DNA of 64,000 bases. It comes from Gayadomonas joobiniege G7. Its GTDB lineage: Bacteria; Pseudomonadota; Gammaproteobacteria; Enterobacterales; Alteromonadaceae. The notes beneath the pieces are model-generated. The model had not been told where the DNA came from. It searched no databases and worked only from the letters and a program-made list of their open reading frames with translations. The DNA is taken from contig NZ_AMRX01000007.1 of assembly GCF_000300815.1 (NCBI RefSeq), positions 62,001-126,000 on the forward strand, read 5' to 3'. Below, one piece after another: positions 9,958 through 18,651 of this stretch (the first letter of the stretch is position 1; each line of letters opens with the position of its first letter). The translations under genes were made by a program, and so were the position numbers.

Positions 9958-10233
9958 TTATGAGTTGGTTTGAAGCGCTATAAAGTTTTCAACCCAAAGC
10001 ATCATTTCGTTTTCATCTTCAAATTCGGTTAAATATTCGTCTGCTGCTAGGCTGAACCAAAGCGACTCGAGCCAAGCATTTAATTCAGCCGCGGCAATTT
10101 CATCATCTGCCGTTTGATATAACAGATGAACTATCTGATTATAATTATCGGCCGCTAGTTCAAAATCTTCATGTTGCTCAGCTAAATCCTGAGGATCAAC
10201 TAAAAATTCGTGGATAGAGAGTGATTCTTTCAA
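9958..10233 (-). CDS. Unrecognised small acidic protein upstream of proQ
   Basis: A 91-residue open frame I cannot assign to a family. It is strongly acidic (runs such as TADDEIAAAELN and EYLTEFEDENEMML), predicted mostly helical, with no signal peptide, membrane segment or cysteine. The only plausible start is a TTG at 10231-10233, because no ATG occurs in the first part of the frame; an AGGTAGG lies about 11 nt upstream. It ends 15 bp before proQ, so it is probably the first cistron of a proQ-prc transcript. Its position and lack of stops support a real gene; function is unknown. Confidence 0.7.
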   Translation of the reverse strand: MKESLSIHEFLVDPQDLAEQHEDFELAADNYNQIVHLLYQTADDEIAAAELNAWLESLWFSLAADEYLTEFEDENEMMLWVENFIALQTNS

Positions 10234-10267
10234 AGTTTTAAACTACCTACCTGCAAATTCAGGTTTT

Positions 10268-10296
10268 ATGATACACTGAATTAACAATTTTATTAA
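10268..10296 (-). promoter_or_regulatory. Candidate promoter for the orf91-proQ-prc unit
   Basis: Read on the minus strand: TTAATA, a 17-bp spacer, TATCAT. It lies in the 87-bp gap between hda and the 91-residue gene, so this group could be transcribed separately from DUF2066-hda. The -35 is poor (4 of 6). Confidence 0.35.
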
Positions 10297-10320
10297 TATT
10301 CTGTTTGCTAGACGCTAAGA

Positions 10321-11028
10321 CTACCATTGCATGACCTCTTTGACAAAAGGAATGGTAAATCTGCGTTTTTTAGCTAACGATTGTTTGTCTAGTTTGTTCA
10401 AACACGCCATAATACTGGCGTTATCCTGTTGGCATCGGTTGATAATGAAACTCGCTACTTCTTCTTGCATCGGTATGCCTCTAGCTTGTGCACGCATTTT
10501 TAACATTTGCATACGCGCTTCATCACCTAAAGGTCTAACTCGCCATTTTTGGCCCCAGTTTAACCGTGATATTAAGTCTGGCAGTTCGATACCTGATTCA
10601 TTGGCTGGTACACTGGCAGCAAAAATGATCTTATGCCCCTGCTCTATCACACGGTTGATCAGATCAAACAAGCCAGCTTGCCAAGTATGGTTGATTTTAA
10701 GTGTATCTACATCATCAACAACAATTAATTGGTTGTGCTCAAGGCCAAACGTAAATTCAAGTGGCATCTGTAAGAGGTAATGACTCGGTAAATACTGAGA
10801 AGTTAAACTTTTTTGTTCCGCTAGATGACATGCCGCTTGCAATAGATGTGATTTCCCGCTGCCTTTGGGGCCATATAAATAAATTATCTGTTGGCTGGCA
10901 GTGCGGGCATCAGATGCAACAAATGCCTGTAGGCTTGCCAATAAAAGTTCATTGCCTTTTCCGTAGAATAGGTCAAAGTTTGCTTCTATCTCAAATTTAA
11001 AATCTATCGTTAATTGCTGTTGTTTCAA
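10321..11028 (-). CDS. hda: DnaA regulatory inactivator Hda
   Basis: AAA+ protein that, bound to the DNA-loaded beta clamp, stimulates ATP hydrolysis by DnaA and so limits re-initiation of replication. The N-terminus MKQQQLTIDF carries a QL-type clamp-binding motif. Walker A is GPKGSGKS, Walker B is LIVVDDVD, and the domain matches DnaA domain III without the DNA-binding domain IV. Length is 235 residues against 233 in E. coli. Its start overlaps the stop of the DUF2066 gene by 4 bp (ATGA), so the two are probably translationally coupled. Confidence 0.93.
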   Translation of the reverse strand: MKQQQLTIDFKFEIEANFDLFYGKGNELLLASLQAFVASDARTASQQIIYLYGPKGSGKSHLLQAACHLAEQKSLTSQYLPSHYLLQMPLEFTFGLEHNQLIVVDDVDTLKINHTWQAGLFDLINRVIEQGHKIIFAASVPANESGIELPDLISRLNWGQKWRVRPLGDEARMQMLKMRAQARGIPMQEEVASFIINRCQQDNASIMACLNKLDKQSLAKKRRFTIPFVKEVMQW

Positions 11029-12104
11029 TTAAATTGGCCTTTCCAGCGATACAGGTATTCAACTTTCGGCCCTTGGTGACCAAAGCTATATTCAACTTTT
11101 TCTATTTTATTATCAAGTGACAGTGCATTTAATAAAGTGCTTTTAGCACTGCTAAGTTTAAGCTCAAATGCAACACCCTGATCACTTAATGTTTTTACAC
11201 TCACCTGTTTGACCGCAGAGAGGGTTTTAAAAAATTGTTGCACACGCACAACTTCAGCGGCATTTGCTAAATTTTCAAGATGGATAACAATAGATTCGTT
11301 TTCGCCAACAGACGACTGAACACTAAATTTCCGCGCTATTTCATCACTCACCCAGTCTATCATAGCTGGCCAAAGATCGCTGAGTTGACCACGTGATAAG
11401 GTTGTTTCTATTGTAGTGTCTTGAATGCTAAAAGTCATTTGTGCAATCCAGGCGGTTGGCAAGGCCTCAGACTGAGCATTCGAGTCTTGAAATACATTTG
11501 CTAAAACGATAGCTTCTGGCTGGTACCTTTCACTCGCGCTGGCAACTGCGGAAACGAACCGGCCACGAATATCTGTCATTTCTACCGCAAGTTGATCATC
11601 AAGATCCATTAACGGCAATATAACAGGGATGCCTCTATATTCGGCTTGATGAGTTAAACGGGCTGCTGCAATTTTATCATCATAGGCAATAATACGTCGG
11701 TTTTTGTCATCATTTAATACTATCCACCATAAGGATTCAGGTCGACGAGTCCCCCAAAGTTTTACACCTCGAGTTTGTAAAGTTTGGTTTATCAGTGTTT
11801 CGTTAAATCTGGCTTCTAATAAAAGTTGGTTATTTTTAGTCACAAAACTATATTGATGCAGATATTGGGTCGGCTGATTAATAATATCTGCAACGCTTGG
11901 ATTACTCGCAATGCCCAGATCCCCCGTCACCTTGACTAACACTTCTTTAATTGCACTTTGATAAGCACTTTGACGATCCTGGTAACTTTGCCCTTCGACA
12001 CTGATTTGACTGTTATAGAGATCTCGCATTTCTACGGCCGCAAGGCGGGTGCTCGATAAACATAATATTACCAACCAAAAAAAGTCACTATACTTAAATC
12101 TCAT
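11025..12104 (-). CDS. DUF2066 domain-containing exported protein
   Basis: A 359-residue protein with an N-terminal signal-like segment (SDFFWLVILCLSSTRLAAVE) followed by the DUF2066 pattern (YNSQISVEGQSYQDRQSAYQSAIKEVLVKVTGD). DUF2066 proteins are found next to hda or the purM region in many gammaproteobacteria; their function is unknown. The rest alternates beta strands and helices with no catalytic signature I recognise. It overlaps hda by 4 bp and is divergent from suhB. Family assignment is by pattern recognition. Confidence 0.8.
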   Translation of the reverse strand: MRFKYSDFFWLVILCLSSTRLAAVEMRDLYNSQISVEGQSYQDRQSAYQSAIKEVLVKVTGDLGIASNPSVADIINQPTQYLHQYSFVTKNNQLLLEARFNETLINQTLQTRGVKLWGTRRPESLWWIVLNDDKNRRIIAYDDKIAAARLTHQAEYRGIPVILPLMDLDDQLAVEMTDIRGRFVSAVASASERYQPEAIVLANVFQDSNAQSEALPTAWIAQMTFSIQDTTIETTLSRGQLSDLWPAMIDWVSDEIARKFSVQSSVGENESIVIHLENLANAAEVVRVQQFFKTLSAVKQVSVKTLSDQGVAFELKLSSAKSTLLNALSLDNKIEKVEYSFGHQGPKVEYLYRWKGQFN

Positions 12105-12187
12105 CTCTGCTCAAATTTTCCTTGCAAGGGTATTTTAGTTTTCGTGACTCAGTATAAAGCTTGTTGCGACAAATAAAAACGATCAAC

Positions 12188-12216
12188 TTTCTTTAAAATG
12201 TGAAGTTGCGTATAAT
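12188..12216 (+). promoter_or_regulatory. Probable sigma-70 promoter of suhB
   Basis: A perfect TATAAT at 12211-12216, with a weak -35 (TTTCTT at 12188-12193) 17 bp upstream. It is about 43 bp before the suhB ATG and is the only strong -10 in the DUF2066-suhB divergent gap. Confidence 0.55.
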
Positions 12217-12258
12217 CTGCGCCAATCTATACAGTTCTTTTACATGACAGGGTAAGCT

Positions 12259-13062
12259 ATGCAACCAATGCTGACAATTGCCGTGCGCGCAGCACGCAAA
12301 GCCGGCCACGTGATCGCACGTGGATTTTCCGAACTTGACCGAGTAACAGTAAATAATAAAGCCGACAATGATTTTGTCACAAATATCGATAAAGAAGCCG
12401 AAACTGCAATTATCGAAACCATTCGTCAATCTTATCCCGACCATTCTTTTATCGGTGAAGAAGGCGGCCAGCAAAATGGTAAAAACCAGGATTATATTTG
12501 GGTGATAGATCCCCTTGATGGCACTACTAATTTTGCACGTGGTTTGCCGCATTTTGCCGTATCCATTGCCTTACGCGTTAAAGGCCGCACTGAAGTTGGC
12601 GTGGTTTATGACCCAATTCGAGACGAACTCTTTTCTGCGGTTCGTGGTTCAGGAGCCCAATTAAATGGCTACCGTATTCGTGTTGGTAGTAAAAAAGATT
12701 TTAACGAAACATTGTTAGCAACCGGTTTTCCATTTAAACAAAAACATCAATTTGAAACTTATAGCAAAACCTTCGAAGCCTTTTTCAGAGTTGGTGGTGA
12801 TGTTCGCCGAGCAGGCGCTGCAGCCCTTGATTTAGCCTATCTGGCTGCTGGCCGATTTGATTTGTTTTGGGAAATGGGTCTTAAGCCTTGGGATATTGCT
12901 GCGGGTGATTTGATTATCCGTGAAGCTGGCGGGGTTGTTTGTGATTTTGCTGGTGGCCATGAATATCTGCATTCAGGCAATATCATAGCAGCTAACCCTA
13001 AACTACTCGCACAAGGTCTAAAAATCATACACCCTTTGTTACCTGCTGAACTGAAAAAATAA
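12259..13062 (+). CDS. suhB: Inositol-1-monophosphatase family protein SuhB
   Basis: Mg2+-dependent phosphatase of the IMPase fold; in E. coli SuhB also joins rRNA antitermination complexes. The metal site is visible: GEEGG at about 66-70 and WVIDPLDGTTNF at about 81-92, with the C-terminal motif PWDIAAGDLIIREAGG. Length 267 residues against 267 in E. coli. It opens MQPMLTIAVRAARKAG, typical for SuhB. It is a single-gene unit: a hairpin follows and the next gene has its own ribosome-binding site. Confidence 0.95.
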   Translation: MQPMLTIAVRAARKAGHVIARGFSELDRVTVNNKADNDFVTNIDKEAETAIIETIRQSYPDHSFIGEEGGQQNGKNQDYIWVIDPLDGTTNFARGLPHFAVSIALRVKGRTEVGVVYDPIRDELFSAVRGSGAQLNGYRIRVGSKKDFNETLLATGFPFKQKHQFETYSKTFEAFFRVGGDVRRAGAAALDLAYLAAGRFDLFWEMGLKPWDIAAGDLIIREAGGVVCDFAGGHEYLHSGNIIAANPKLLAQGLKIIHPLLPAELKK

Positions 13063-13071
13063 TTCGTTAAC

Positions 13072-13097
13072 GCCGCTCAAATGCCTATTGGAGCGGC
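13072..13097 (+). terminator. Hairpin downstream of suhB
   Basis: GCCGCTC at 13072-13078 pairs with GAGCGGC at 13091-13097 across a 12-nt loop. The T-tail is weak (TTCACTT), so termination strength is uncertain. Confidence 0.5.
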
Positions 13098-13196
13098 TTC
13101 ACTTGCCCTAACGCGTTCACATTGTTAGATATCGCTAATATGGCAATGTTTTGCTATAGTCCTGAAAGTCAAATATTTAATAAACAAAGGACTCGA

Positions 13197-14462
13197 GTGA
13201 ACAAGCTTTTTATTATTTTGATGTTATTTGCAGTTAGTATCAGCAGCAGGGGCCAAGCAGAAACCCTCTCAAATACAGCTGACTCGCTACTAAAAACTTA
13301 TCAAAATTCGGTTTTTCAAGTTCAGTTAATCGAAACCCAAAGTGGCAAAAAATCAGCGATTGGTTCCGCTTTTTTAATAGCTGACAACCAGGTTGTGACT
13401 AATTTTCATGTCGTATCCGCTTGGGTGCATAACCCTAAACTCTATCATATAGAAATCATCCATCAGCAGCATGGTATCATTAAAGTAAGTTTGCAAAATT
13501 TTGATGTGATCAATGATCTTGCTGTTTTGACAGCCGATAAAAACCTTTCTAGCAGAACTTTCGCACTTGCAGATGTGTTGCCAGATCAAGGTGATAAAGT
13601 ATTTTCAATCGGTAATCCTCACGACTATGGCATGATGGTGATCCCTGGCACTTACAATGGCATCACGGCAAATAGTTTTTACCAAAGAGTGAATTTTACT
13701 GGCTCTATCAATCCCGGAATGTCGGGCGGTCCGGCAATTAATGAAGCGGGCCACATTATTGGGGTAAACGTCGCCACAGCCGGTAATCAAATGGGTTTTT
13801 TGGTTCCATTAACCCACCTACAGACTCTATTAAAGTCAACATCTGTACCTTTAAAACATTCAGCGTTGAAAGGTAAAATTGAACAACAATTGCTCGCTAG
13901 TCAAAACCGTTTTTTTGGTGAGATTTTGGCTACACAATGGCAAACTTCTCAACTTGGGCGACACCAAATAGTGACAGAATTAACCCCTTATGTACGCTGT
14001 TGGGGTTATTCAAATAGTGACAAAAAAGACGCTTTGTTTGAGGCGAGTGAAGTCAATTGCAGAAGCCAAGAGCAAATTTTTATCAACCCAAAGCTGCGCA
14101 CTGGCAATATAGAAATAGAATATAGTTATATCAAACAAGATTCACTCAATAGCTTTCAATTTTCTCAGTTACTTAAAGCCTCTTTTAGTGGTGTCGCGCC
14201 CGGCAATGCGGCTGGCAAAACAGATGTCAGCAATTATCATTGCCAGCAAGATATCATTACCCCGCCACCAGAGGGCTATCAAAAGTCACTATATTGTGTG
14301 CGTAGTTATAAAAAATACCCACAATTATTTGACGTTTTATATTTAGCTGTCAGTCATAGCAGTAACAACCAGGATGCGCTACTGTCTCATTACACTCTAG
14401 CTGGTGTCAGTCAACCAAATGCAAAGCGTTTTTTACGTCGATTTATTGAGGTGGTCAAATGA
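13197..14462 (+). CDS. Secreted trypsin-like (S1/HtrA-type) serine protease
   Basis: Start taken at the GTG at 13197, which has AAAGGA just upstream and gives a proper signal peptide (NKLFIILMLFAVSISSRGQAE); the frame is open further 5' but that part is not signal-like. The mature protein carries the trypsin-like triad: His71 in VVTNFHVV, Asp107 in INDLAVL, Ser176 in GMSGGPA. No PDZ domain follows. Residues from about 215 on form an unrecognised C-terminal domain with four cysteines (RCWGY, EVNCRS, NYHCQQ, LYCVRS), consistent with periplasmic disulphides. Length 421 residues. The stop overlaps the next gene's ATG by 4 bp, indicating coupling with the FHA membrane protein. The substrate is unknown. 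Confidence 0.85.
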   Translation: MNKLFIILMLFAVSISSRGQAETLSNTADSLLKTYQNSVFQVQLIETQSGKKSAIGSAFLIADNQVVTNFHVVSAWVHNPKLYHIEIIHQQHGIIKVSLQNFDVINDLAVLTADKNLSSRTFALADVLPDQGDKVFSIGNPHDYGMMVIPGTYNGITANSFYQRVNFTGSINPGMSGGPAINEAGHIIGVNVATAGNQMGFLVPLTHLQTLLKSTSVPLKHSALKGKIEQQLLASQNRFFGEILATQWQTSQLGRHQIVTELTPYVRCWGYSNSDKKDALFEASEVNCRSQEQIFINPKLRTGNIEIEYSYIKQDSLNSFQFSQLLKASFSGVAPGNAAGKTDVSNYHCQQDIITPPPEGYQKSLYCVRSYKKYPQLFDVLYLAVSHSSNNQDALLSHYTLAGVSQPNAKRFLRRFIEVVK

Positions 14463-15415
14463 GCTTTGTTATCCAAGTATTTAATCGCTCTGACCGCGTT
14501 ATCGCCGAGCATAAATTTACCCAAAAACCAGTTACAATTGGACGTGGATTTAATAATGATTTAAGGCTAACCGATCCCCATATTTCTGCGGAACATGCCA
14601 GAATTGACCTAGACGCAAACGGACAGCTATATATCCAAGATCTAAACTCGTTAAATAAAACGAAAGACTGTTTTGGTGGCCAAGTTAGCCGTAATATAAT
14701 TAAAAGTGGAGACGACTTTTATTTAGCCAATACGCGTATAAGGGTGCTGTCATTAAACCACACGGTCGCCCCAGCAATAAAACTTTCAGCATTAGAACCG
14801 CTTGCAGAACGTCTCACGAGTAAAAAATTAACAGTTTTTTTATTTAGTCTATTTCTGGTTGGTTTTGTATTGCTTGGTTATTTTAATCAGTTCGAGAAAT
14901 TTGAGCTTAAAAAGCTCTTCAATCCAGCGGTGCAACTCACCTTGAGTGTTTTTATGTGGCCGGTCTTTTGGAGTTTACTATCGCGGTTTTTTAAACACGA
15001 GGCTAGGTTTTTTGGACATTTAAATACCCTACTATTAGCGATCTTTACCACTCAAGTGATTAGTTTTGTCACCTATTTATTGCAGTTTAATGCACTATTC
15101 ACAACAGCCTGGTGGCTAGATTATATATTCAGTATTCCTTTGGTTGCTTGCACCTTATATCTAAGTTTATATTTGTTTGGTTTGACGGATAGTAGAAAAC
15201 GTCTATTTCGTAGTGCCCTGTTTACTTTAATCTTTTTCACCTTAAGTGAAATTAGCCAAGGTGTGAATATACGCGACTTTTCGCCAACCCCTGAGTATAC
15301 ATCAGCATTTTTGCCTAGCCACTTTTTAATTAGGCCCGCGCTTGATAGCGAAGACTTTATTGAACAAAGTGAGTCACTATATTCAGCGGCACAACAAACA
15401 GCAAAAGACGAGTAA
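14459..15415 (+). CDS. FHA domain-containing integral membrane protein
   Basis: The N-terminal 90 residues are a forkhead-associated phosphopeptide-binding domain: VTIGRGFNNDLRL (Arg29), HISAEHA (Ser43, His46) and DLNSLNKT. About five hydrophobic segments follow (near 123-142, 155-175, 188-210, 216-240 and 245-262), then a polar C-terminal tail. The FHA domain is therefore probably cytoplasmic and membrane-tethered. No Ser/Thr kinase is encoded nearby. ATGA overlap with the protease upstream and only 3 bp to the OPT transporter downstream make a three-gene operon very likely. Membrane topology and any role in controlling the transporter are inference. Confidence 0.8.
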   Translation: MSFVIQVFNRSDRVIAEHKFTQKPVTIGRGFNNDLRLTDPHISAEHARIDLDANGQLYIQDLNSLNKTKDCFGGQVSRNIIKSGDDFYLANTRIRVLSLNHTVAPAIKLSALEPLAERLTSKKLTVFLFSLFLVGFVLLGYFNQFEKFELKKLFNPAVQLTLSVFMWPVFWSLLSRFFKHEARFFGHLNTLLLAIFTTQVISFVTYLLQFNALFTTAWWLDYIFSIPLVACTLYLSLYLFGLTDSRKRLFRSALFTLIFFTLSEISQGVNIRDFSPTPEYTSAFLPSHFLIRPALDSEDFIEQSESLYSAAQQTAKDE

Positions 15416-15418
15416 TTT

Positions 15419-17440
15419 ATGCAAACAGTCAGCCAAAAACTACATCAGATCCAGCGTCAGCTGGGCACCTTAGATTGGCAAGTTTTTAGCGTACGAACTC
15501 TGTTACTCGCCCTAATAATAAGTGTCCTTTTGACAGCGGCAAATGCTTATGTTGGTTTAATGGTTGGCTTGACTGTTTCCGCCTCTATTCCTGCAGCTGC
15601 GTTAGCCATGGCGATATTAAGCCGCAGTAGAAGTGCTGGAATTAAACAGGCAAATATGATTCAAACGAGTGCGAGTGCCGGTGAAGCACTGGCCGCTGGG
15701 GTAATTTTTACAATCCCGGCCCTTGTGATTTCGCAACATTGGGCAAGCTATAGTTTCCCCGCTATTTTTTTATTGGCGTTAAGCGGCGGTTTTTTGGGCG
15801 TTATTTTTACTATACCTCTGCGTAAAGCACTAATAGTTGAACGAGCTTTACCTTATCCAGAAGGGGTAGCCACAGCACAAATTTTAAAAGCGGGTGAGTT
15901 TGATACTCAATCAGGTTACCAGAGTTTAGGGGCACGACATTTATTACAAGCTACTGGAGTCAGTGCTTTATATAAGTTGCTGCAATCTGGATTTGGCATG
16001 TTAGCAGGATCGGTTGCATGGAATACCAGTGTGAGCCAAGGCAAACTGCCATTTTTTTTCAGCATGCAATTAAGCCCTGCTATGTTAGGTGTGGGGTATA
16101 TTTTAGGGATACGAATTGCAATTTTAGTTTTTATTGGCGGCCTTATTGGTAGTTTATTCGGGATCCCAATCAACTGGCTACTTCGAGCTGAACAAATTGC
16201 ACCACAAATCACAGGCTTAAGCGCCAATACCGATTTAAGTCAACTAAGTCAGTTAAAATTAAGTGAAATTAACCAGTTTATTTGGCAAGAGAACCGCCGT
16301 ATCGGGGTTGGTGCCTTATTAGTTGGAGGTATTTGGTCATTAATCGAAATAATTAAACCTGTACTGATTAGCGTTAAAACCAACTTAAACTCCTTTAAAA
16401 ATTGGCAGCGCTTAGCCCCTAATGAAGCGTTCGATTTGCCATTGCCATTGTTATTAGCACTTGTACCACTGTTATTGTTAGCACCGGGTTATATGTTTAT
16501 AAACCTACTTGGTTTGAGCTGGGAAAACCTGCTGTTAACAGGCATTTGTTTATTACTACTTGTGCTTTTTGCATTTGTTTTTGCCAGTGTTGCCGCCTAT
16601 ATGGCGGGTATTGTAGGCAGTTCCCATAACCCCATTTCTGGGGTCACTATTATCACAGTCGTATTGAGTGCACTGTTTTTATATCAAACCAGCTTGTATC
16701 TACCGATCGTCGCTCAGTTAGGCCCAGCCTTGGTATTATTTTTAGCTGCTGTGATCTGTTCGGCCGCTGCAATTTCCGGCGATAATATGCAAGACTTAAA
16801 ATGTGGTTCATTAATTGGTGCACTGCCATGGCAACAGCAAATATTTCAATTATTTGGTGTCACCATTGCCGCTTTAATATTGCCATTTATATTGTACTTA
16901 CTCGACGCAAGTTATGGTATTGGTCGGCCGCTTACCAGCGGCGGGCAGTATTTACCCGCACCTCAGGCCGCCCTAATGGCTGATTTAGCAACCAGTGTAT
17001 TTGACGATAGTTTGGTTTGGTCTTTTGTTTATTTAGGCGCCGCTATTGCTGTCGTATTTATTATCGTTGACCAAATCTGTCGACTGTTAAACATAAAACA
17101 AAGATTCCATGTTTTGGCCATTGCTATCGGTATTTATTTACCGCTCGGTCTTTCCACTGTGCTTTTGGTCGGTGCGCTCATTGCTTCGCTGGTTAAGTAT
17201 AAAAGCCATCGCAACCAGCGCCAACAATCTGAGCAAGCTGGGATTTTATTAGCTTCAGGTCTGGTCACCGGAGAGGCGCTAATGGGCGTCTTGCTGGCAA
17301 TTGTCGCAAGCTTTGTGATGCCGCTTGCAAGCCCGATAGAAATGGGCAGTGTGACCGGCCTCTGTGCGTTTATTTTAGTTGCTTATTACCTATATAAACG
17401 CACCCGCCGGCCCACGGCTGGATTTAAAAAGATAAACTAA
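15419..17440 (+). CDS. OPT family oligopeptide/metal-chelate transporter
   Basis: Large inner-membrane protein of 673 residues with around 14-16 hydrophobic segments. It is recognised as the oligopeptide transporter (OPT) superfamily from ANAYVGLMVGLTVSASIPAAALAMAIL near the N-terminus, the polar ANMIQTSASAGEALAAGVIFTIPAL segment, PYPEGVATAQILKAGE, and the later SSHNPISGVTII and SGDNMQDLKCGSLIGA motifs. Family members import small peptides or metal-peptide/siderophore complexes; the substrate here is not determined. It starts 3 bp after the FHA gene. Its last codons overlap, tail to tail, the 3' end of the next gene on the minus strand by 17 bp. Confidence 0.9.
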   Translation: MQTVSQKLHQIQRQLGTLDWQVFSVRTLLLALIISVLLTAANAYVGLMVGLTVSASIPAAALAMAILSRSRSAGIKQANMIQTSASAGEALAAGVIFTIPALVISQHWASYSFPAIFLLALSGGFLGVIFTIPLRKALIVERALPYPEGVATAQILKAGEFDTQSGYQSLGARHLLQATGVSALYKLLQSGFGMLAGSVAWNTSVSQGKLPFFFSMQLSPAMLGVGYILGIRIAILVFIGGLIGSLFGIPINWLLRAEQIAPQITGLSANTDLSQLSQLKLSEINQFIWQENRRIGVGALLVGGIWSLIEIIKPVLISVKTNLNSFKNWQRLAPNEAFDLPLPLLLALVPLLLLAPGYMFINLLGLSWENLLLTGICLLLLVLFAFVFASVAAYMAGIVGSSHNPISGVTIITVVLSALFLYQTSLYLPIVAQLGPALVLFLAAVICSAAAISGDNMQDLKCGSLIGALPWQQQIFQLFGVTIAALILPFILYLLDASYGIGRPLTSGGQYLPAPQAALMADLATSVFDDSLVWSFVYLGAAIAVVFIIVDQICRLLNIKQRFHVLAIAIGIYLPLGLSTVLLVGALIASLVKYKSHRNQRQQSEQAGILLASGLVTGEALMGVLLAIVASFVMPLASPIEMGSVTGLCAFILVAYYLYKRTRRPTAGFKKIN

Positions 17441-18587
17441 ATCCACTATTTAACGTAATGGCTTTAGCCGCTGATAAATTAAAATTATCGGCGGCAAGCT
17501 TTAAATAAAAGTTATCATGCCGAACGGCAGCCAAATAGCTGTTAGAGTGCCATTGATAGCCGCTTTCAAAACGCCAATTTGCCCAGTTGGCGGCAATACC
17601 AACAGCCGGAAAATAGGCGTCATTTGCAGCATACATTTCCGCCCATACCGGCAAGCCTAAGTTACCTTCTAATCTGAAGTTTAGTTGGGTTGTCATGCGC
17701 ATTTGATAACGCCCATCAGGATAAGTCCCACTAAAACTTGGTTTAATAGAAAAAGTACCATCTGCATTGAACACCTGATTGCGGGTATCTAACTGACCTT
17801 GAGTTCGACCTAATTTATCAAAAGTAAACTGATTGAATAGATCGGTTAGCTGTATCTGCATTTGCCAGTTTTGATTCAACCGGTATTGCAGACTGACATC
17901 AAAACTATAGCCCTGACCTTGGGTATCCCAAGCGCCATGGCAACCAGCCACAGGAGGGTCGCTATCAGGACAGTTCTTGCGCTCTAACAGTGCATCTTCA
18001 AAATATGCATAATCGATTACGCCGGTAATATCATAACTGTCGTCAACATCTGAAACGATAAAATCACCGGCAACAGTGCCACTTTCCATATATTGCACAT
18101 CCCACAGGTAGCCCATCACCTTTATATTAAGTGACTGCAACTGATACTGATAACCCAAACCTATCCCATTGGCTCGAATGTGTTTAGCTTTAAAAAATAA
18201 TTCGTATATATCTTTATCAACGGGTCTTTGTTCTTTTTCTAAAAAAAATAACTGAGCGGCATCAGGGGTAAATTTAACATCATAGTCATAGCGGCTAGCA
18301 AGACTAATCAACCAATTTTGATGTTGCAGATTGAAACTAATTCGGTTATGAGTAATGGCTTCTCGGCCTCTTTCGGGTTCATCAGAATAGCTGCTCTCCT
18401 GTGCTATACGACCAATTGGTATCACCCCACCAAAAGTATTTACAACCGGCATCACTTCACTATAACTAAAAGATGACAGTTCAGTACTTAACTGCCAATT
18501 GCTTGACGAGTTATTTTCGTTTGCCATCACTTGCTTGCTTAGGCTAATCAAAAGGCAGGCCACTGCCCATTTATTCTTTTTGTTCAT
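17424..18587 (-). CDS. Predicted outer-membrane beta-barrel protein, unknown family
   Basis: A 387-residue protein I do not recognise. It has a signal peptide (MNKKNKWAVACLLISLSKQVMA), an Asn/Ser-rich start, and alternating polar/aromatic strands throughout (for example GIGLGYQYQLQSLNIKVMGYLW and YSFDVSLQYRLNQNWQMQIQL). It ends GFSLSF, a terminal Phe as in BamA-assembled outer-membrane proteins. A loop with two cysteines (NCPDSDPPVAGCHG) could form a disulphide. It lies just after the 1100-residue lipoprotein gene, with a terminator between them, and overlaps the OPT gene at its 3' end. A barrel fold is inference from the pattern. Confidence 0.6.
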   Translation of the reverse strand: MNKKNKWAVACLLISLSKQVMANENNSSSNWQLSTELSSFSYSEVMPVVNTFGGVIPIGRIAQESSYSDEPERGREAITHNRISFNLQHQNWLISLASRYDYDVKFTPDAAQLFFLEKEQRPVDKDIYELFFKAKHIRANGIGLGYQYQLQSLNIKVMGYLWDVQYMESGTVAGDFIVSDVDDSYDITGVIDYAYFEDALLERKNCPDSDPPVAGCHGAWDTQGQGYSFDVSLQYRLNQNWQMQIQLTDLFNQFTFDKLGRTQGQLDTRNQVFNADGTFSIKPSFSGTYPDGRYQMRMTTQLNFRLEGNLGLPVWAEMYAANDAYFPAVGIAANWANWRFESGYQWHSNSYLAAVRHDNFYLKLAADNFNLSAAKAITLNSGFSLSF

Positions 18588-18602
18588 AAAACTTAAATAC
18601 CT

Positions 18603-18629
18603 AAAAAAGGGGCCTGAGCCCCTTTTTTC
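18603..18629. terminator. Rho-independent terminator after the 1100-residue lipoprotein gene
   Basis: AAAAAAGGGGCCTGAGCCCCTTTTTT: GGGGC/GCCCC stem with A- and T-runs on the two sides, about 25 bp past the lipoprotein stop on the minus strand. It separates this gene from the barrel gene, which therefore needs read-through or its own promoter. Confidence 0.85.
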
Positions 18630-18651
18630 ATGCGAATTATGTGGTTAGCGA

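Noticed and set aside
12193-12552. Open frame of 119 codons opposite suhB
   Set aside because: It is antisense to conserved SuhB metal-binding motifs and lacks any family signal.
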